From NCBI GenBank assembly GCA_013399875.1, contig VXAZ01000289.1:889744-953743 (forward strand): a stretch of 64,000 bases of DNA, written 5' to 3'. The stretch is from Gymnorhina tibicen (taxonomy: Eukaryota > Chordata > Aves > Passeriformes > Artamidae). Below are positions 1-29,587 of this stretch, piece after piece. Made by a program: the position numbers and the translations under genes. Each line of letters opens with the position of its first letter. Positions within the stretch are counted from its first letter, which is position 1. The notes below the pieces were generated by a model that did not search any database, had not been told where the DNA came from, and saw nothing but the letters and a program-made list of their open reading frames with translations.

Positions 1-2538
1 CAAAAAATGCCGAATGTTGGTGTTTCAAAGGATTTGCTTTAGTATGTTATTTTCCGTTGTACTTAAAAAGAAATCTAATTTCATATTAAATTCTATCTTT
101 CAGTTTAAAATGTTTCACTGTTTTACTGAAGTACAGCTACTACAGTCCACTAAACAATATATGGGTGCATTCTTGGTTGTCAGATTTATTAATGATTGAA
201 TTTGAGATTATTTGATGAGGATAACATTTATTTTCCTATGTAGTGCACTTAGTCTGCAGCTGTGCTTACCAAGAAATCCATGATTTTCTACCTTCCTTTC
301 AGTCTGTATCTAGCCTGTTTTGAAGACTATTTTTCTTCATTTGCATTCCACTGTAATTGCATGGTAATGTACAGAAGTAATAAAGTATAAAAATTTTAAA
401 GTAATTTGATTGCTTCACAGAGGGAAATGGTTTTTGTTGAGGACTATGAATACTGTGCATTAAAAGAAATCCATTTTAACAAAAAGGACAGTACTCAACT
501 TGTCAGCACAATAATCTCTTAGGATTTTGGCTGGTTTTATCTTTGTTCATTCTGTGAGCCTTAAAGCTCTGTAGTACAAATGGTAGATCTGAATATCTGC
601 ATTTAGATTTTTGGCTGGGGAAAACTGCAAGTGTTTAAACAGTGCAATCAGTCCCTGTTGGCTGCTTATTCTGTTAACCTGTCGCAGCAGCTGGCACATG
701 ATACGGTTCTTTCTAAATTTCAGTCCTTTTATATTGTCTCCTGAGGCTTTTCTTAAAGGTAGCTTATATGAGCCATATAACCAAATGCTACTTCAGGCAT
801 ACGTTAAACATGCAATATTAATTTTCTTGACTACTCATTCTGAACATTTTTGTATGTCTAAAATTAGTTCAGCTGATATATTGCAAATATGCAAATGTTC
901 TAGTCTCCCTTTCCTCTGTTACTCTGTTAAAACAGCTGTCTCTTATTTGTCACAGATATTGTTCTCAAATGAGGTGGAATATTAAAAAGAAATATTGGTA
1001 CTCTTCATTTACTTGTTAATTAGTTTTACCTTTCATTCTAACCAGAATTTCTTCTGAGTAGTTATAATATACAGTCAAGATGTTTCATTATGTGAACAAA
1101 ATGGCACCTTCATGCAATAACTAGGTGAAATAAATATGTGAAAAAAAACTCCTCTAAGTAATTTTTTGGTGCTCCTGAACATTTGGAGAAGTTCTTTGTG
1201 TAACTTTTTCCTGCCTGTCTGTGTAGTGCCTCTTTTGGATTCCTTGGGCACAACAACAAAGAAATAACGACACTCATAACGAAATCAAGGATACAGGAGA
1301 TAGAAGAAGATGTTTCCGGTCACTGAAACTTCTTTTGACTATTTTTGCTTTTCCTATATTGTATTTGCCTCCTCATCAGGAGGAAGATATTTAATAATGT
1401 TCATATCTTACTTCTATATCATTTATTATTCATGTGAAAGGACGGTGAATATGGAATAGGAGACTTTGTGTTGCCATGTTACTCATCATTTATGCAGGCA
1501 ACAAAACTGGGTGTGTCTGCATAGTTTCTGAAGGCACTGGAGAAAATAGCTTACTAGCATGGCCTGATACGGGACTTTGAGGAGAGGCAGGACGATCAGG
1601 CATAACTCATTCCTTACTGTCTAGGCTATACAGAGTTCTTGGAACTGAAGTGTGTTTTCCTGCCTGTTCTCCTAAATCTCACTAACAAGTCTATTCCTGG
1701 CTCTGGGAATATACCCACTCTGTCTGCTGAAGATGAAGCAGGAGATAACCACATTAATACTCTGATTACAGCCCTCACAGTATTGTGAATACACACGTAT
1801 TTGAAACAAAAATCAATGAAGACAATTGTTTTCATTCCATGTAATGAAATAGAAGAAACTATCAGAATAATTTAGAGAAGAAATTAAAGTATATTTGAGA
1901 AGAAACAGTAAAAATGTGTAAGCATGAATGAAAGATAAAACATGCTTTGTTTTATGAATGTTGCTTGACTTTGTTGTTTTACAGAAATTCTGAATAAGCT
2001 ACCAGCAGGGATTGAATTTTGTTATGCCAACAGCTCTCAGACTTATGACAGCTGTTACATCAAAATGTATTTCTTTGTGTAGAAGTCAGCTGCTTTGACA
2101 ATCATCCAATTTTATTATCATTGACCTTCATTTCTTCATACCTTTTTCCTGAATTTTGGGATCTGAATAACAAGTAGGAGGGGATGCCTTCCCCCCACTC
2201 CTCCCACCTCCAAAGACCAGAAGAAGAGAAATACATAAATACTTTTGATACGTTCTAAGATTTAATTTTCAGTGCTGTAGAGGTAGGGACCTGAGATGTA
2301 TTTTTTTAATGGAACAAAACCACTCTTCTGTCCATACCTGTATTGAGCTTCGTGTGTTTAAATTTCTTGATTTAAGAGCAAAGTAGTTGGATAGGGGCCT
2401 GTTGAACACCACCATCCAGTTCAGCAATGTTTGCTGAAGTGATACTGTATGGATGGGTGAATATTATGTGCAGACTGGATAGGCTGGATACAAGATCCAA
2501 TCTCCTGTATCAATTGTGTTTCTATTTTTCCTGTACAG
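1..2538 (+). other. FIG4: FIG4 intron, 3' part (start of window)
   Basis: This stretch precedes the first recognisable exon and ends in a pyrimidine tract and the acceptor tttttcctgtacag at 2538. I looked for the preceding FIG4 coding block (the segment just before YTYWW in vertebrates) in the plus frames and did not see it. No repeat family was recognised. The short open frames here show no similarity to anything I know. Confidence 0.8.
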
Positions 2539-19752
<17,214 letters not shown>

Positions 19753-20098
19753 ATCCAAGCCGGATTCTCCTGCCAAATCTACTGTACTGATAAGTCATAA
19801 AAATAATTTTAGAAAGGAAACCTAGTTTTGTTCTTTTGCAGTAATGAATTTATTACTAACTTTTCTATTTATTATTCTTTACTGTTATCCATTTATTGTT
19901 TTGTGCTTTAGGGAAAAAGGTGATTTAATATCTGATTTAAAAGGGTATTTAATATCTTTTTAGCTGAAAGTGTATCTTAAGAGACTAAGTGAACAATCAG
20001 AGCACCCAGAATCACTAGAGAGTATGTAGCGATTTATGGCAAAGAAAATACAGCATCTTTAGTTTTTTATATTAATCTCTTACATTGTTATGTTTGCT

Positions 20099-20104
20099 AA
20101 TAAA
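20099..20104 (+). terminator. FIG4 proximal poly(A) signal AATAAA
   Basis: AATAAA lies 347 nt after the stop codon, followed by a GT-containing stretch (gtgatttgt). It is a plausible site for a shorter 3' UTR. Confidence 0.6.
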
Positions 20105-20321
20105 ACTGAAGTGATTTGTACACAAGAATCAGAAGAGAATAGTTTTCTTCCTCTTTGTTCCATGACAGAAAACAATCTTTTTTTACAGCAGGATATTTTC
20201 TGATATTTCTTGAGGTTTTTAGCCAAGTGAGTGCTAGAATGACTGCTTGTAATTTGCTGCTTTCTTAAGTAAAAGTGAAAAATATGTGGCTTATGTCAAA
20301 ATCAAAATTTGCATCAACACT

Positions 20322-20327
20322 AATAAA
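20322..20327 (+). terminator. FIG4 distal poly(A) signal AATAAA
   Basis: AATAAA is followed about 13 nt later by taatgtgtgtc, a typical GT-rich downstream element, making this the better-formed of the two signals. Confidence 0.65.
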
Positions 20328-20796
20328 CTTTGTAACCCTAATGTGTGTCAAAACTAATCTCACTGGTGCTGGTAGCTAAAGAATCTGTGCCACGTACTGC
20401 AGGGTGAAGATGGCTTGTGACTAATTATCACAGGCTATTCTAGCAGGAGTCTGAAGAGAACCCCATAATGACTGTATCTGCAAATGAGGGAATGCTCTTC
20501 ATGTTATTGGGTTTGGACACCTAGAGAGTGCCAAACCATCCTGTCATTTTTCTGTATGACATGCATTATCCTTTTTGAAGTGTACTCTTCCCATCCCTGT
20601 AACTGTGCTCCTGTGAGATGCCTTCAGGTTCAAGCCTAGAGCCTCCCCAGAAAGTGGTGTTGGTAAGTGACCAGACCAGCTGGGGTGATCATGCAAGAGG
20701 AAGCAGTTGTTTGGTTAGGCAAGACTGAACATCATGTCCTGTGCTGGGAAGTGAAGAGGCAGCAGGTGTGGTTTTAAGTCAAACATTTCTCAAATT

Positions 20797-20828
20797 AAAA
20801 AAAAAAAAAAAANNNNNNNAAAAAAAAA
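20797..20828. repeat. Poly(A) tract with 7-base N gap
   Basis: Sixteen A, seven N (20813-20819), then nine A. The true homopolymer length is unresolved. No element body with a matching tail was recognised upstream. Confidence 0.9.
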
Positions 20829-22660
20829 GAGGGGAGGAAGCCTACTATTTGCAATTGCAGGCTAAAATTCCCAACACTTTGTAGCCCTTTGCCTTGAAGA
20901 ATACGGACAGCATCAGCAGCATTCTTGACAAAACATTTTGTTCCACAAGCTTGAACAGACCATGTTTCAGAATTTTCTGGAACAGCAAAATAAATGTTTT
21001 AGGGATGTAGCCAACTGCACGTAACAGATGTAGAGAACGTGTTTGTGTTCACAGTAAATTGCTTTTCAGGCAGCTACTGTAGATTCGTGGCTGCTCGCTG
21101 CAAACATGTTTGCATATCTTTGAATATTTTATGCAGTAAGTTGCACGTCTGTCAGTAATTTCAATATAAGAAAAGATGCAGTGGGTAAAGGGAAAAAGGT
21201 TTCTTGTCACACAAGTTTGTGTGTCTCAGGGAAGGACTTGCGTGCAGTCAGGGAGAGAGCACGGTACCTTGAGCTACCAAAGCATTTTGGTGTCCATTCT
21301 CTTTTGTTAATTGTTTTGAGCCAAAGGGTTGTATTTTAGGAGATGCAGGGATGAATCGTCACTTTAGATAATACTTCATTGCAACTGTCAGTGGTTTTTT
21401 CCTCTGGAAAGATAAACCTATACTGAATTATTTTGCCCAATATGAAAATAATTAGAAGGAATAAATGCTTGCTTTGAAAAAATGTAGAGCTGGAGTTCGT
21501 GTCTTAATGAGACAAATGCACATTTTCTTTATTGTACTTAAACTATTGCAAGGAATTTTTTCTGAACTATCACAGACCCTACTGCTGTTGTTCACAGATA
21601 CTGGTAATTCATAAAAGTTACCCTTGAAAGCATACCACTTACCCACAGATAACTCAAAAGATGAAACTCCTTTTTTCAACAACCAATTTGCAATGTTGTT
21701 GCAAAATTTAGGGACTGTAATAATTTTACAGCTCTAGGAGAAAATATGTTCAGCCCTCAGCAATTCAGACACTCCTCAAAGAAGAGGATTAAAGGAGGTT
21801 GGTTTACAGTTCAGAGAGATGAATGACATCTCAGTGATGGCTTGTGTGATCTACTATCAGCATACTCTTAGCAACTGTTCAGAATACTTCAGGGTGCCAA
21901 TGTCAACTTTCAGTAGGTTTGTTTAAAGAAAAAAAAAAAGGCCAATGCATGAAGCAAGACTCCCAGCTCTACCCTGAGTAAACTCAACAGTCTGTGTGGA
22001 CCTGCTGCCAAATGCATGTAAATGGTTATTTTAGAAACAAATACACTCAATCACCCACCTAACAAGTTCAGTCAGATGAAGGACTCCCAAGGTGCTACCT
22101 CTGCATCTACGTAATTTATCCCATTCTTGTAATCATAAGGTTCAGTTCTCAAGAGTGTTAGAAGTTCTCAATAGATGCATTTATTTCCCTTTCAGAAGCT
22201 GAGGAAAAAGTGTGTAAAATAGGAATAAACACGAAAAAAGTGGGCTGTGTTGGCTCTGAAGAGTAACATGGTACTCGTTTTCACTTAAAAAGTGCTAATA
22301 AATACCTTTAATTTTAAACTATATGGACAAAATAAATATTTGAGAAATATGTTGATTTTCCTCCAAAATATGTTTAGTTTGTTCCAGTGTGTTTGAGGGT
22401 TACATTGCAATACAATCCCAAAATGGACACCTGGAAAATAATGACTTCAGGTTCTTTTCCTGTGGAATCAGGAAGCAAAAATATTGGATTAGGACTGATT
22501 TGGTCATTTCTGTGCCAATGGATTTTGATGCCAGTCCAGCATCTTAAGCTTTGTGCTGTGATTGCAGGAGCAGTTCTTTTCCACTATTTTCACTGGAAGT
22601 TTACGCTCCTTGTGAGTCTTGTGTCCCCTTGCAAAGCCCACTGACTTTTTGTTCTCTTCC

Positions 22661-22702
22661 TCTCATTTTCCAGAGACACTCATCTGTGGTCCTGATATAG
22701 GA
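22661..22702 (+). repeat. Repeated segment, copy 1
   Basis: Shares tctcattttccagaga, a ctgtggtcc-type core and ataggac with 23644-23684 in the same orientation and with the same order of words. The two copies are about 980 bp apart. This is probably two fragments of one unrecognised repeat family. Confidence 0.45.
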
Positions 22703-23643
22703 CACTTTCAATATTCACACAGCTGCCAGCTACCAGGGGGAGGAAGCAAAAGAGCTGTGTGTAGTTCTGGTGTGACACTTGTGGCAGCTCTTTCTTTTGT
22801 CACTGACTCTTTGAGATCTTTCCCCATCATCCAGGAAGGTTCTCTTCGCTTTCACAGACTCGGGCTAGCCTTCATTTGTATAACCTCCGAAGCACATGCC
22901 CTGTCAAATAGTCATGTTTTACAGTCAGAGGAAATACCAGCTTCACTCAGGAGATCATTTAATTCTCCATAGGGTTTCACCCTATCAGTAATTATATGAA
23001 GTCCAGTTCACTGAGGATAAAACTGAGGTATGTACACAGTAGTGTTCCATTTGCTGGCATAGTTTCAATCCAAGTGATTGCCTAGAGGCTGATAGGGAAA
23101 AATACAATGTTCTTGGCTTCCAAATGCCTCCCTCTGACTTGTATATATTTTAAAGTCTTATTAAAGTTGTCACTTTTGGTGGTGATTTAAAAGTAATGTG
23201 GAACTAGTGCAGTAAGTTACAAAATATTAATAAAAAAAATCATACATTGAAATTACATCCCTTGCAAATATCGATAATCAGCAGTTCCCTTCTGCAGTTC
23301 TGAAATCTACCTGCTGTAAAGAAAACCATTGCAGCTCCTGATCTGTCCACTGGAACCAAGCAAGAGTGCTGAGAAAAGGCATGAAAAACAATGTTTAGTG
23401 CTATGTATTGCTCCTCCAGAAAGACATGCTCTTTGCATGACCCAAGGTTTGACTAGAACATTTATATTCCTTTTTTTTAATATATTCATCTTTGTACAAT
23501 AGAGGAATAGTGTAATCAAGATAGGACAGCCAACAGCATGATATGAACCATCTCTGATGCTCCATTTGCATTTCCCCATTCCAGGTGAGTTGTGCTGCCA
23601 GCACTAAAGCCCAGCGTGGTTTTCAGTCATTGCAGTAGCCACT

Positions 23644-23684
23644 TCTCATTTTCCAGAGAGATTCAGATGTGGTCCAAAAATAGG
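23644..23684 (+). repeat. Repeated segment, copy 2
   Basis: The partner of the segment at 22661: tctcattttccagagagatt, then gatgtggtcc and ataggtc. Similarity falls off on both sides. Confidence 0.45.
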
Positions 23685-26600
23685 TCTGTTATTTTGTATT
23701 CCCTGACAGCTCAGGTACTCTTTCTTTTTTCATAGGGCTTATCTTTTGCTTATTTCCCTTCTTTTTCTTCTGATTTTTTGGTAGTGTGTTTGATTTTTTC
23801 AGCATCTGTGGTTCAGAATCCTTTTTCTCACATGTAACTGTGCCACAAGTTGTAGTTTCCCCACTATATCCATCTCCTTTTGGAGTTTTCACTTCTTGAA
23901 GCAAAACTCTGTAGTTCTAATACACTATCTTGCTTGTTTTATTACTGATGTATTCCATGTTTCCATCAATGAGACAGTTTAACTTTTCCCTGGAAATACA
24001 ATGTGGATTATGTAAGGAGGAAAAGATAAAAGGAAAAACTAAAGAAAGTGGTAAGATTTTGACTCTCAATCAAACTTAAACCTTGCATGCAGACGTTCTC
24101 TGCAGGCCGGAAATCCCATAATAACTTCTCCCATCATAAAATTAAATACTCTGTGCCACCCTCTTCCTGGGTTTTCCCCAGATCAGACTATTGGATAATT
24201 GACTCAGATGCTCACAAGTCCAAGCTATGAAACCTGATACTGGCTTTAAGGTTCTACACTGTATTTTGAGGGATTTTTTATTTTTCTCCTCCACAGCTTG
24301 CAAGGATATTCTGTAGGCTCATGAACTCCCTTCTTAGCAAGAGAAGGACCGCTCAGTAAAACGTTTCCTAAGAGAGGAAGGATTTTAAGGAAGAGTTAAA
24401 CCTGTTACCTGGTAGAAAATCCTTTTCCCTGGATGCTCTCATAACCTTTCTACTGTAAGTCCTAAAGGAGATTTTTAGGTATTTTTCCTTCTGGTCTCCC
24501 TTCTTTCCACATAAATCACAGTCCTTTACAGTGGGCTTAATATCAGGGGTGAGCAAGAGCTGAGATGCATCTCAGTGAGGCAAGGGGAAAGGAAAAGGGC
24601 AAATAAGGGAAGAGCTGGAGCCGTCTGGGTGAAAAGAGAGGGTTGGACGCCAGTGAGGTGTATTTGAATAAGCAAGCTGATGTACAGGGAAGAGTGGATT
24701 GGCGGGGAGGCTGCAATTCAGTTGCTAGGAACTGCAGAAGAGCTGTGCACACGCCTGGGCACACGCACAGCACTCGCTCTCACGTTGTCAGCCATGTGGG
24801 CAGGTTGAGGGTGCGGAGCCGCAGCTCACGGAGTCACAGAGCCCAGCTCAGTGTGTGAGCGTGGCCCAACACGCTCAGGGACACGTGGAGCAAAGGGCTT
24901 GTGCTGCTGTGGCTGGGAGGAGGCTGGGTCACAGCATGTGGAAAACAAGCAGCAAGCCTGCCATTGAGACTTACCCCATATCCGCATGAGCCCTGACAGG
25001 AGTCACAGCAGTCATTTGGAAGACACATGTGCCAAGCGTGATTTGAATTTCCAAAGGTCACATTTGTCATTCTCTACGTACCAGGATTCTCATTAACAAG
25101 TGTCTCCAGCTGGCCCTGTGCAATGGCCTCAGGACATGCTGTTGTAACCGAGTCGTGCACACAGGGCTTCCCCCAAGGCTTCGGGCTCATCTCGCTGCTC
25201 TCCACTCATGGGGTGTCATAGGAGAGGGGCCTGGAGCCTGTGTCCTGGACACACTACGTAGGGAATCAGATTTTGACTTAGCAGGCATGTCCTGGTAAGT
25301 GTTTCATGAAACCTATAAAGAACTTTCTGGAGGTGTAGGCTGGTTTGTAGCACTACCTGATTGAATTCCACCTTACCTGATGGCAGTGGCATCAAAGCTA
25401 TAAACAGAGAGGAAGGCTTCCAGAGGTGAGTCAGATCACCTCTCTTAGGGGGGAAGAGTAACCCTTCTGCAGGAGCTTATTTCTTCCCATTGTGCCTCCG
25501 TGGAGGAACATTGGCTAATGGCTTAGCCAAAACACCTGCACTTAAAAAACTAAAATTAGATGAGTCCCTCAGTAGCCTTTATAAAACTTGGCAGAGCTGT
25601 GAGATAAATAAACAGCTACACTATAGGGTTCCTTACAAAAGGATTTTATGGCTTTAACCTCTGTCTCATCTACTCCAGACACAGCTAGGTACTCCTCTGG
25701 TAAAGTGCTTCTCTAAAATAAGGGCATGTGCCACCTCAGGGCTACCCTGTGTTGTCAGGGGTAGATGGGACTTCTGATCTATCAGCCAGGTCAGAGAACG
25801 GGCTGCTCAGGGTTAGAGGAGCTTGCCAATCATCACTGACTTTGAACAAAACAGGATTTTGTCTGTGTCTCCATTGCTGATGGGTCATGGTGACCTCTCT
25901 AGACTCATGCAGGGACCAGCTCTCCCTGACTCCCCTGGGACTCACAAAGCTTAGCTCTGCTTCTCCTCTGCCTGATGGCAGCATGTTCTCCATCTGCTGC
26001 CTTGGCTTGAATCTCTGATGAACATTATGTTATGGAATGGCTTCTCCAGTAACATTTATACCATTAGAGAGTCCACAGAATTATCCACTTCCCACTCAGT
26101 AAATGCTTTCCCTTCAAATGCTGGGTTTGGAGAGTGTTTGCACTGTAGCCTGCTGAGCAAAAGCCACATGGGGAAGTTCCTGGGAGAGCTTCATTCTGCC
26201 CAAAGCACAGGAAAGTGACCACAGCCTGAAGATGAGTTACCTGCCTTTTTGATCAGAAGTAATTGGTCACAATTAGGAATCCTCACTTACCTGCCATATG
26301 ACTGCTACCTCACCCTCATCTATCTCATGTATCCTGCTTTTAGGTGTTCAGTACTAAGTGTCCCCCAGACCACTGAATCTCCTGGTCTGTTTTAATCATC
26401 ACCACTCATCTCCTCCATGCTCTTATTTATTAGATGTTGGTGAATTATTATACTCCCATTTACTAAATGCAAAGCACAAGTGGTAGCACAAATACTGCAT
26501 TGGTTTAGTTGTTTTCACAGACGGCCCCTTTAAATTTCTTTTTTTATAGCTTACAGACACAGGTTTTTGCCTGCTTTCATTCTGCATATCATTGCCATTG

Positions 26601-27995
26601 TTGATTTTATCAATCTTTCTGCACATCTTCAGTATCATGGGTCTGAGCACAGGGTCACAATTCCTGCTCTGAGCAGGAAAAACATCCCTTCACCTTCCAG
26701 CTCTATAGTTGCAAATGTGAAGCTGAAGAGTTTAGTCAAGGATGTGTTTCTTGCTAATTCTTCTTGTAGGAATTAATTTGTTCCTTTATTGTTGTTTCTG
26801 GACTGCACATTTGGGCTGACTTGGAACTAGATGTCTCTGATTATATCTCTCGTATTTTCCTGCTTTTAAGTTTTTTTCTTATTCAGTGATTTGGCTATTA
26901 GCCGTGCTTGTAGAAATAGAGGTTGCAGTTCATAAAGGCAGCTAAAATCCTTTCCATGCTTTCAGCAGGTTGTCACTGACTGAAATTGCAGCAAGGTCCA
27001 AGTGCTGAGGGTGTGGTCCCAAAACAGCCTTCTAGGGCCACTTCAGCACTTCCTTATAAGAGGAAAGGCTCTTCAGAAAAACCCTGAGGAGACATAAACA
27101 CAAAGTGTCTCTTTTTCCGCTTGAGCTTTATCAAAGCCTTGACTCTCACAATTGTCTTAGCTCTCTCCTATCGTCCCCTGAAATCTCTGACAGCTCTTCA
27201 TCCCCGTGCACTTGCAGAGAGCCAGCTTGTCCTCTCCCACAGACCAGGGAAAACATTCCCAGACCCCACTTGTATTCTCAATGATATGAGTGTGTTCCAG
27301 GCTGAGCATCTCTGCACAGCTGTACATCAGCACACAGGGACAGGCAGCAGAGATGGGCCAGCTTGTGTTTGGTCACAGTGGGAGGTGGGAGGCATTCTGA
27401 AAGAGCATCACTTTTCCCACAGAATTCCCTGAAGCTGAACTGTTTTATTTTCTGTTAGAGCCTAAGTTTTCCAGTGCAAAATAAAAATATCATTAAAGCA
27501 CTGTCAGTATTACATAGTGTTTGGTACAGTACGAATTTTTTCGAAGGAACTGTTCACCTTGAGCTGATTATTAGCTTAGTCTGTAAAATCCCCTGAAAAA
27601 TATTTATCCTCAGTATAAGTGCTGTGGCTCTGGGAAGGATACACATGCATTCCTCATAAGCATGAGATGTTTTTCAGCTCCCAATTATGGAGCAATCACA
27701 ACACCCCTATAAAGAAATTATTCAGCTTTGATATTTGTAGCTAATGGATATTTCTTTATTTCTCAGTTCCTTTTTCTGTTACTGATTAAAAAAAAGAAAG
27801 AAATATTTGCCAATGCTTTTCAGTGCTGTGATTTTAGAACATACATTTGCACTCAGCTTAGGGTCATTTTGCACATTGTCCTGTTTGTAACTCAACAACT
27901 GCATGAGCAGGAGCATAAGCAGGAGGTCTCCAGTTCTCATCTATGCTGAGAACTGCTCCTGGTGTTCTGTATTCTCAGCCTTACCCTACTTCAAG

Positions 27996-28001
27996 GGGCT
28001 G
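27996..28001. repeat. Target-site duplication, left copy (GGGCTG)
   Basis: GGGCTG sits directly before the left LTR and again directly after the right LTR (29949-29954). A 6-bp duplication is typical of class II (beta-like) endogenous retroviruses. Confidence 0.85.
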
Positions 28002-28349
28002 CGTCAGCAATTAAAATTCAGACTGAATCTGAGTCTGGTTCTGATTCCTGGATCTCTGATCTGGATCAATCTGGATCCTTTATTCAAAGGAACAAGCTGG
28101 TTTTATACACTTTCCTAAGACACAGCACCTCCCTTCATGGTAACTCTCACTACACAACCAATCCTGTGTTCCCACATCAGCAACGCACCTTCTAAATGTC
28201 CTTCTATGGGGTGATCACGCACTGTTCACCTGCCTGTCAGCTTTCAGCAAGCTCCTCTCTGTAGGGCTCTGCTGCATGGCACCTCCTGCCCGCAGGGTCT
28301 GTGCTGCCATGTGCTCCTTTGTGCCACCATGTGCTTATCTTTCCCCATA
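28002..28349 (-). repeat. 3' LTR of the element (left copy, 348 bp)
   Basis: On the minus strand it begins TATGGGGAAAGATAAG and ends GCTGACG. A TATA-type box (ttttata, 28101-28107 on plus) and a poly(A) signal (tttatt, 28079-28084 on plus) are in correct order for the minus strand. Relative to the right copy it has lost CpGs near its left end (tcagcaatta against tcggcgattg), consistent with deamination. Confidence 0.92.
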
Positions 28350-28363
28350 ATTCCCTCTTTTTT
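28350..28363 (-). other. Polypurine tract next to the 3' LTR
   Basis: On the minus strand AAAAAAGAGGGAAT directly precedes the LTR start. This is the position and composition expected for the plus-strand primer of reverse transcription, and it fixes the element's direction. Confidence 0.75.
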
Positions 28364-29567
28364 ATTTTATATAAATAAGAATTACAAAACACTTTTAACA
28401 TTCGAACATAACGTGAACATATTTGAACTCACTAAATCCAGGAAAATGCATAACATAAAAATGCAGTTTTCTTAAAAATAAGATAATATCATCAGCTACT
28501 TAAGTACTTTACCATCATCCAGAGTCTGCGTTAGCTGGGGAGTTCTATTTCACAGTGAGGACTTGGGAAGTCTTTCCCGGGCAAGACTTCCNTATAAAGA
28601 AGCAAAAAATTATTTAACAGTACCTAAATTTGCTAATTCTTTCACAGAATGTATATAAATTCAAGCTTCAGATATTACAATTATATTAACATTAACTCTG
28701 TAAGTGGTTTCAAAAGCCCTGAGTCAGAAACTGCTGCTGGATGAGAGGGCTACAGTCTTTCATTCCAGCGGTAACCTTTTCCAGATGAGGGAAGGAGCAA
28801 GGTGGGAGCTGTTCTTCCAGGTTTTTTTAAGTAGGAAAAGAGTACTTTGAGAAAACATATTAGTTTTGTAACAAAAAGCAATTAGAAAAATGCGGGGTGT
28901 TACAAGGCGGTGCGGTGAAAAAGCAGCGTTAACAGTGAGGATCCACCGAGCAGCTGCGGGAATGACCTATGCGTAGCCTGCAGCGGCTCCCGCACAAGAT
29001 GGTGCAAGTGCTGCAAATGTACCTCCCCCCGAGGAAGGGGTCACCTGTCCCTCCCGCCCGGTCTTTTTTCCAATACAGGATCAGTTCAGGAGAATCCGCA
29101 GGAGATGGGAGCTCTCGCTGTGGCAGGAGCAGCCCAGGTCGGGGCCGCGCTGGGGCGGCTCGCAGGCTCGGCTCCACCGGCACCGGCCACGCTTCTCCGA
29201 GCAAATCTTACGCGGGGAGCGCGGACGTGGTGCTGCCTTTGCTGGTGCTACTGGTGCTGGTGCCCCTGGGGCCTCTGGGTCTCCTTTCAGTCCCTGGACT
29301 TCTTCTCAGCCCCTCTGTAAAGTTCAGCCGAGTGTCGCTACCTGAGCAACCTCCCGTTGCCTATCAAGTCCCGATTTGGGACACAATTAGTAGCCATTGA
29401 GACACGGACCCAAATCGGCAGAGAACCTAATTCCCCTGCGTCCCCCGTAGCTCACCTGCAATGGTGCGGGGATTAGTAGCTGGCCAGCTTTTCCTGCTTC
29501 TTTCAGCAGCACTTCAAAGTTCTCTGGAGCTCACTGACTGGACATGCAGTTAGGCATATAATAAATT

Positions 29568-29585
29568 TCCTCACACGGGGCACCA
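29568..29585 (-). other. Primer-binding site for elongator tRNA-Met
   Basis: The plus strand reads TCCTCACACGGGGCACCA, which is identical to the 3' end (with CCA) of a vertebrate elongator tRNA-Met as I know it. The minus strand is therefore the complementary 18-nt PBS. Two bases (tt) separate it from the LTR, the usual spacing. Confidence 0.85.
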
Positions 29586-29587
29586 TT

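Larger units (their letters stand above)
19753..20345 (+). other. FIG4: FIG4 3' untranslated region
   Basis: AT-rich sequence after the stop codon holds two poly(A) signals. The end is placed just after the second signal, where a GT-rich stretch (aatgtgtgtc) follows. The exact cleavage site is inferred. Confidence 0.7.
20346..27980. other. Intergenic sequence between FIG4 and the LTR element
   Basis: No gene could be supported. All open frames are under 120 codons, with no recognisable protein and no exon-like splice pairs noted. The stretch contains a poly(A) run interrupted by an N gap near 20.8 kb and a pair of related segments at 22.66 and 23.64 kb. Confidence 0.6.
28350..29587 (-). other. 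Interior of the LTR element
   Basis: The 1.24-kb interior has a GC- and CpG-rich block at about 28960-29300 and AT-rich flanks. Open frames reach 143 codons on plus and 91 on minus but look like none of the retroviral proteins. One unresolved base is at 28592. The GC-rich block has a composition unlike the rest and could be captured host sequence. Confidence 0.7.

Noticed and set aside
1995..2083. Possible extra FIG4 exon after ttgttgttttacag at about 1980
   Set aside because: The frame is open for about 30 codons but the peptide does not match the FIG4 block expected before YTYWW, and no good donor follows.
28969..29400. 143-codon plus-strand ORF in the LTR element
   Set aside because: It is antisense to the element, has low-complexity Leu/Pro/Val composition and matches no retroviral protein.
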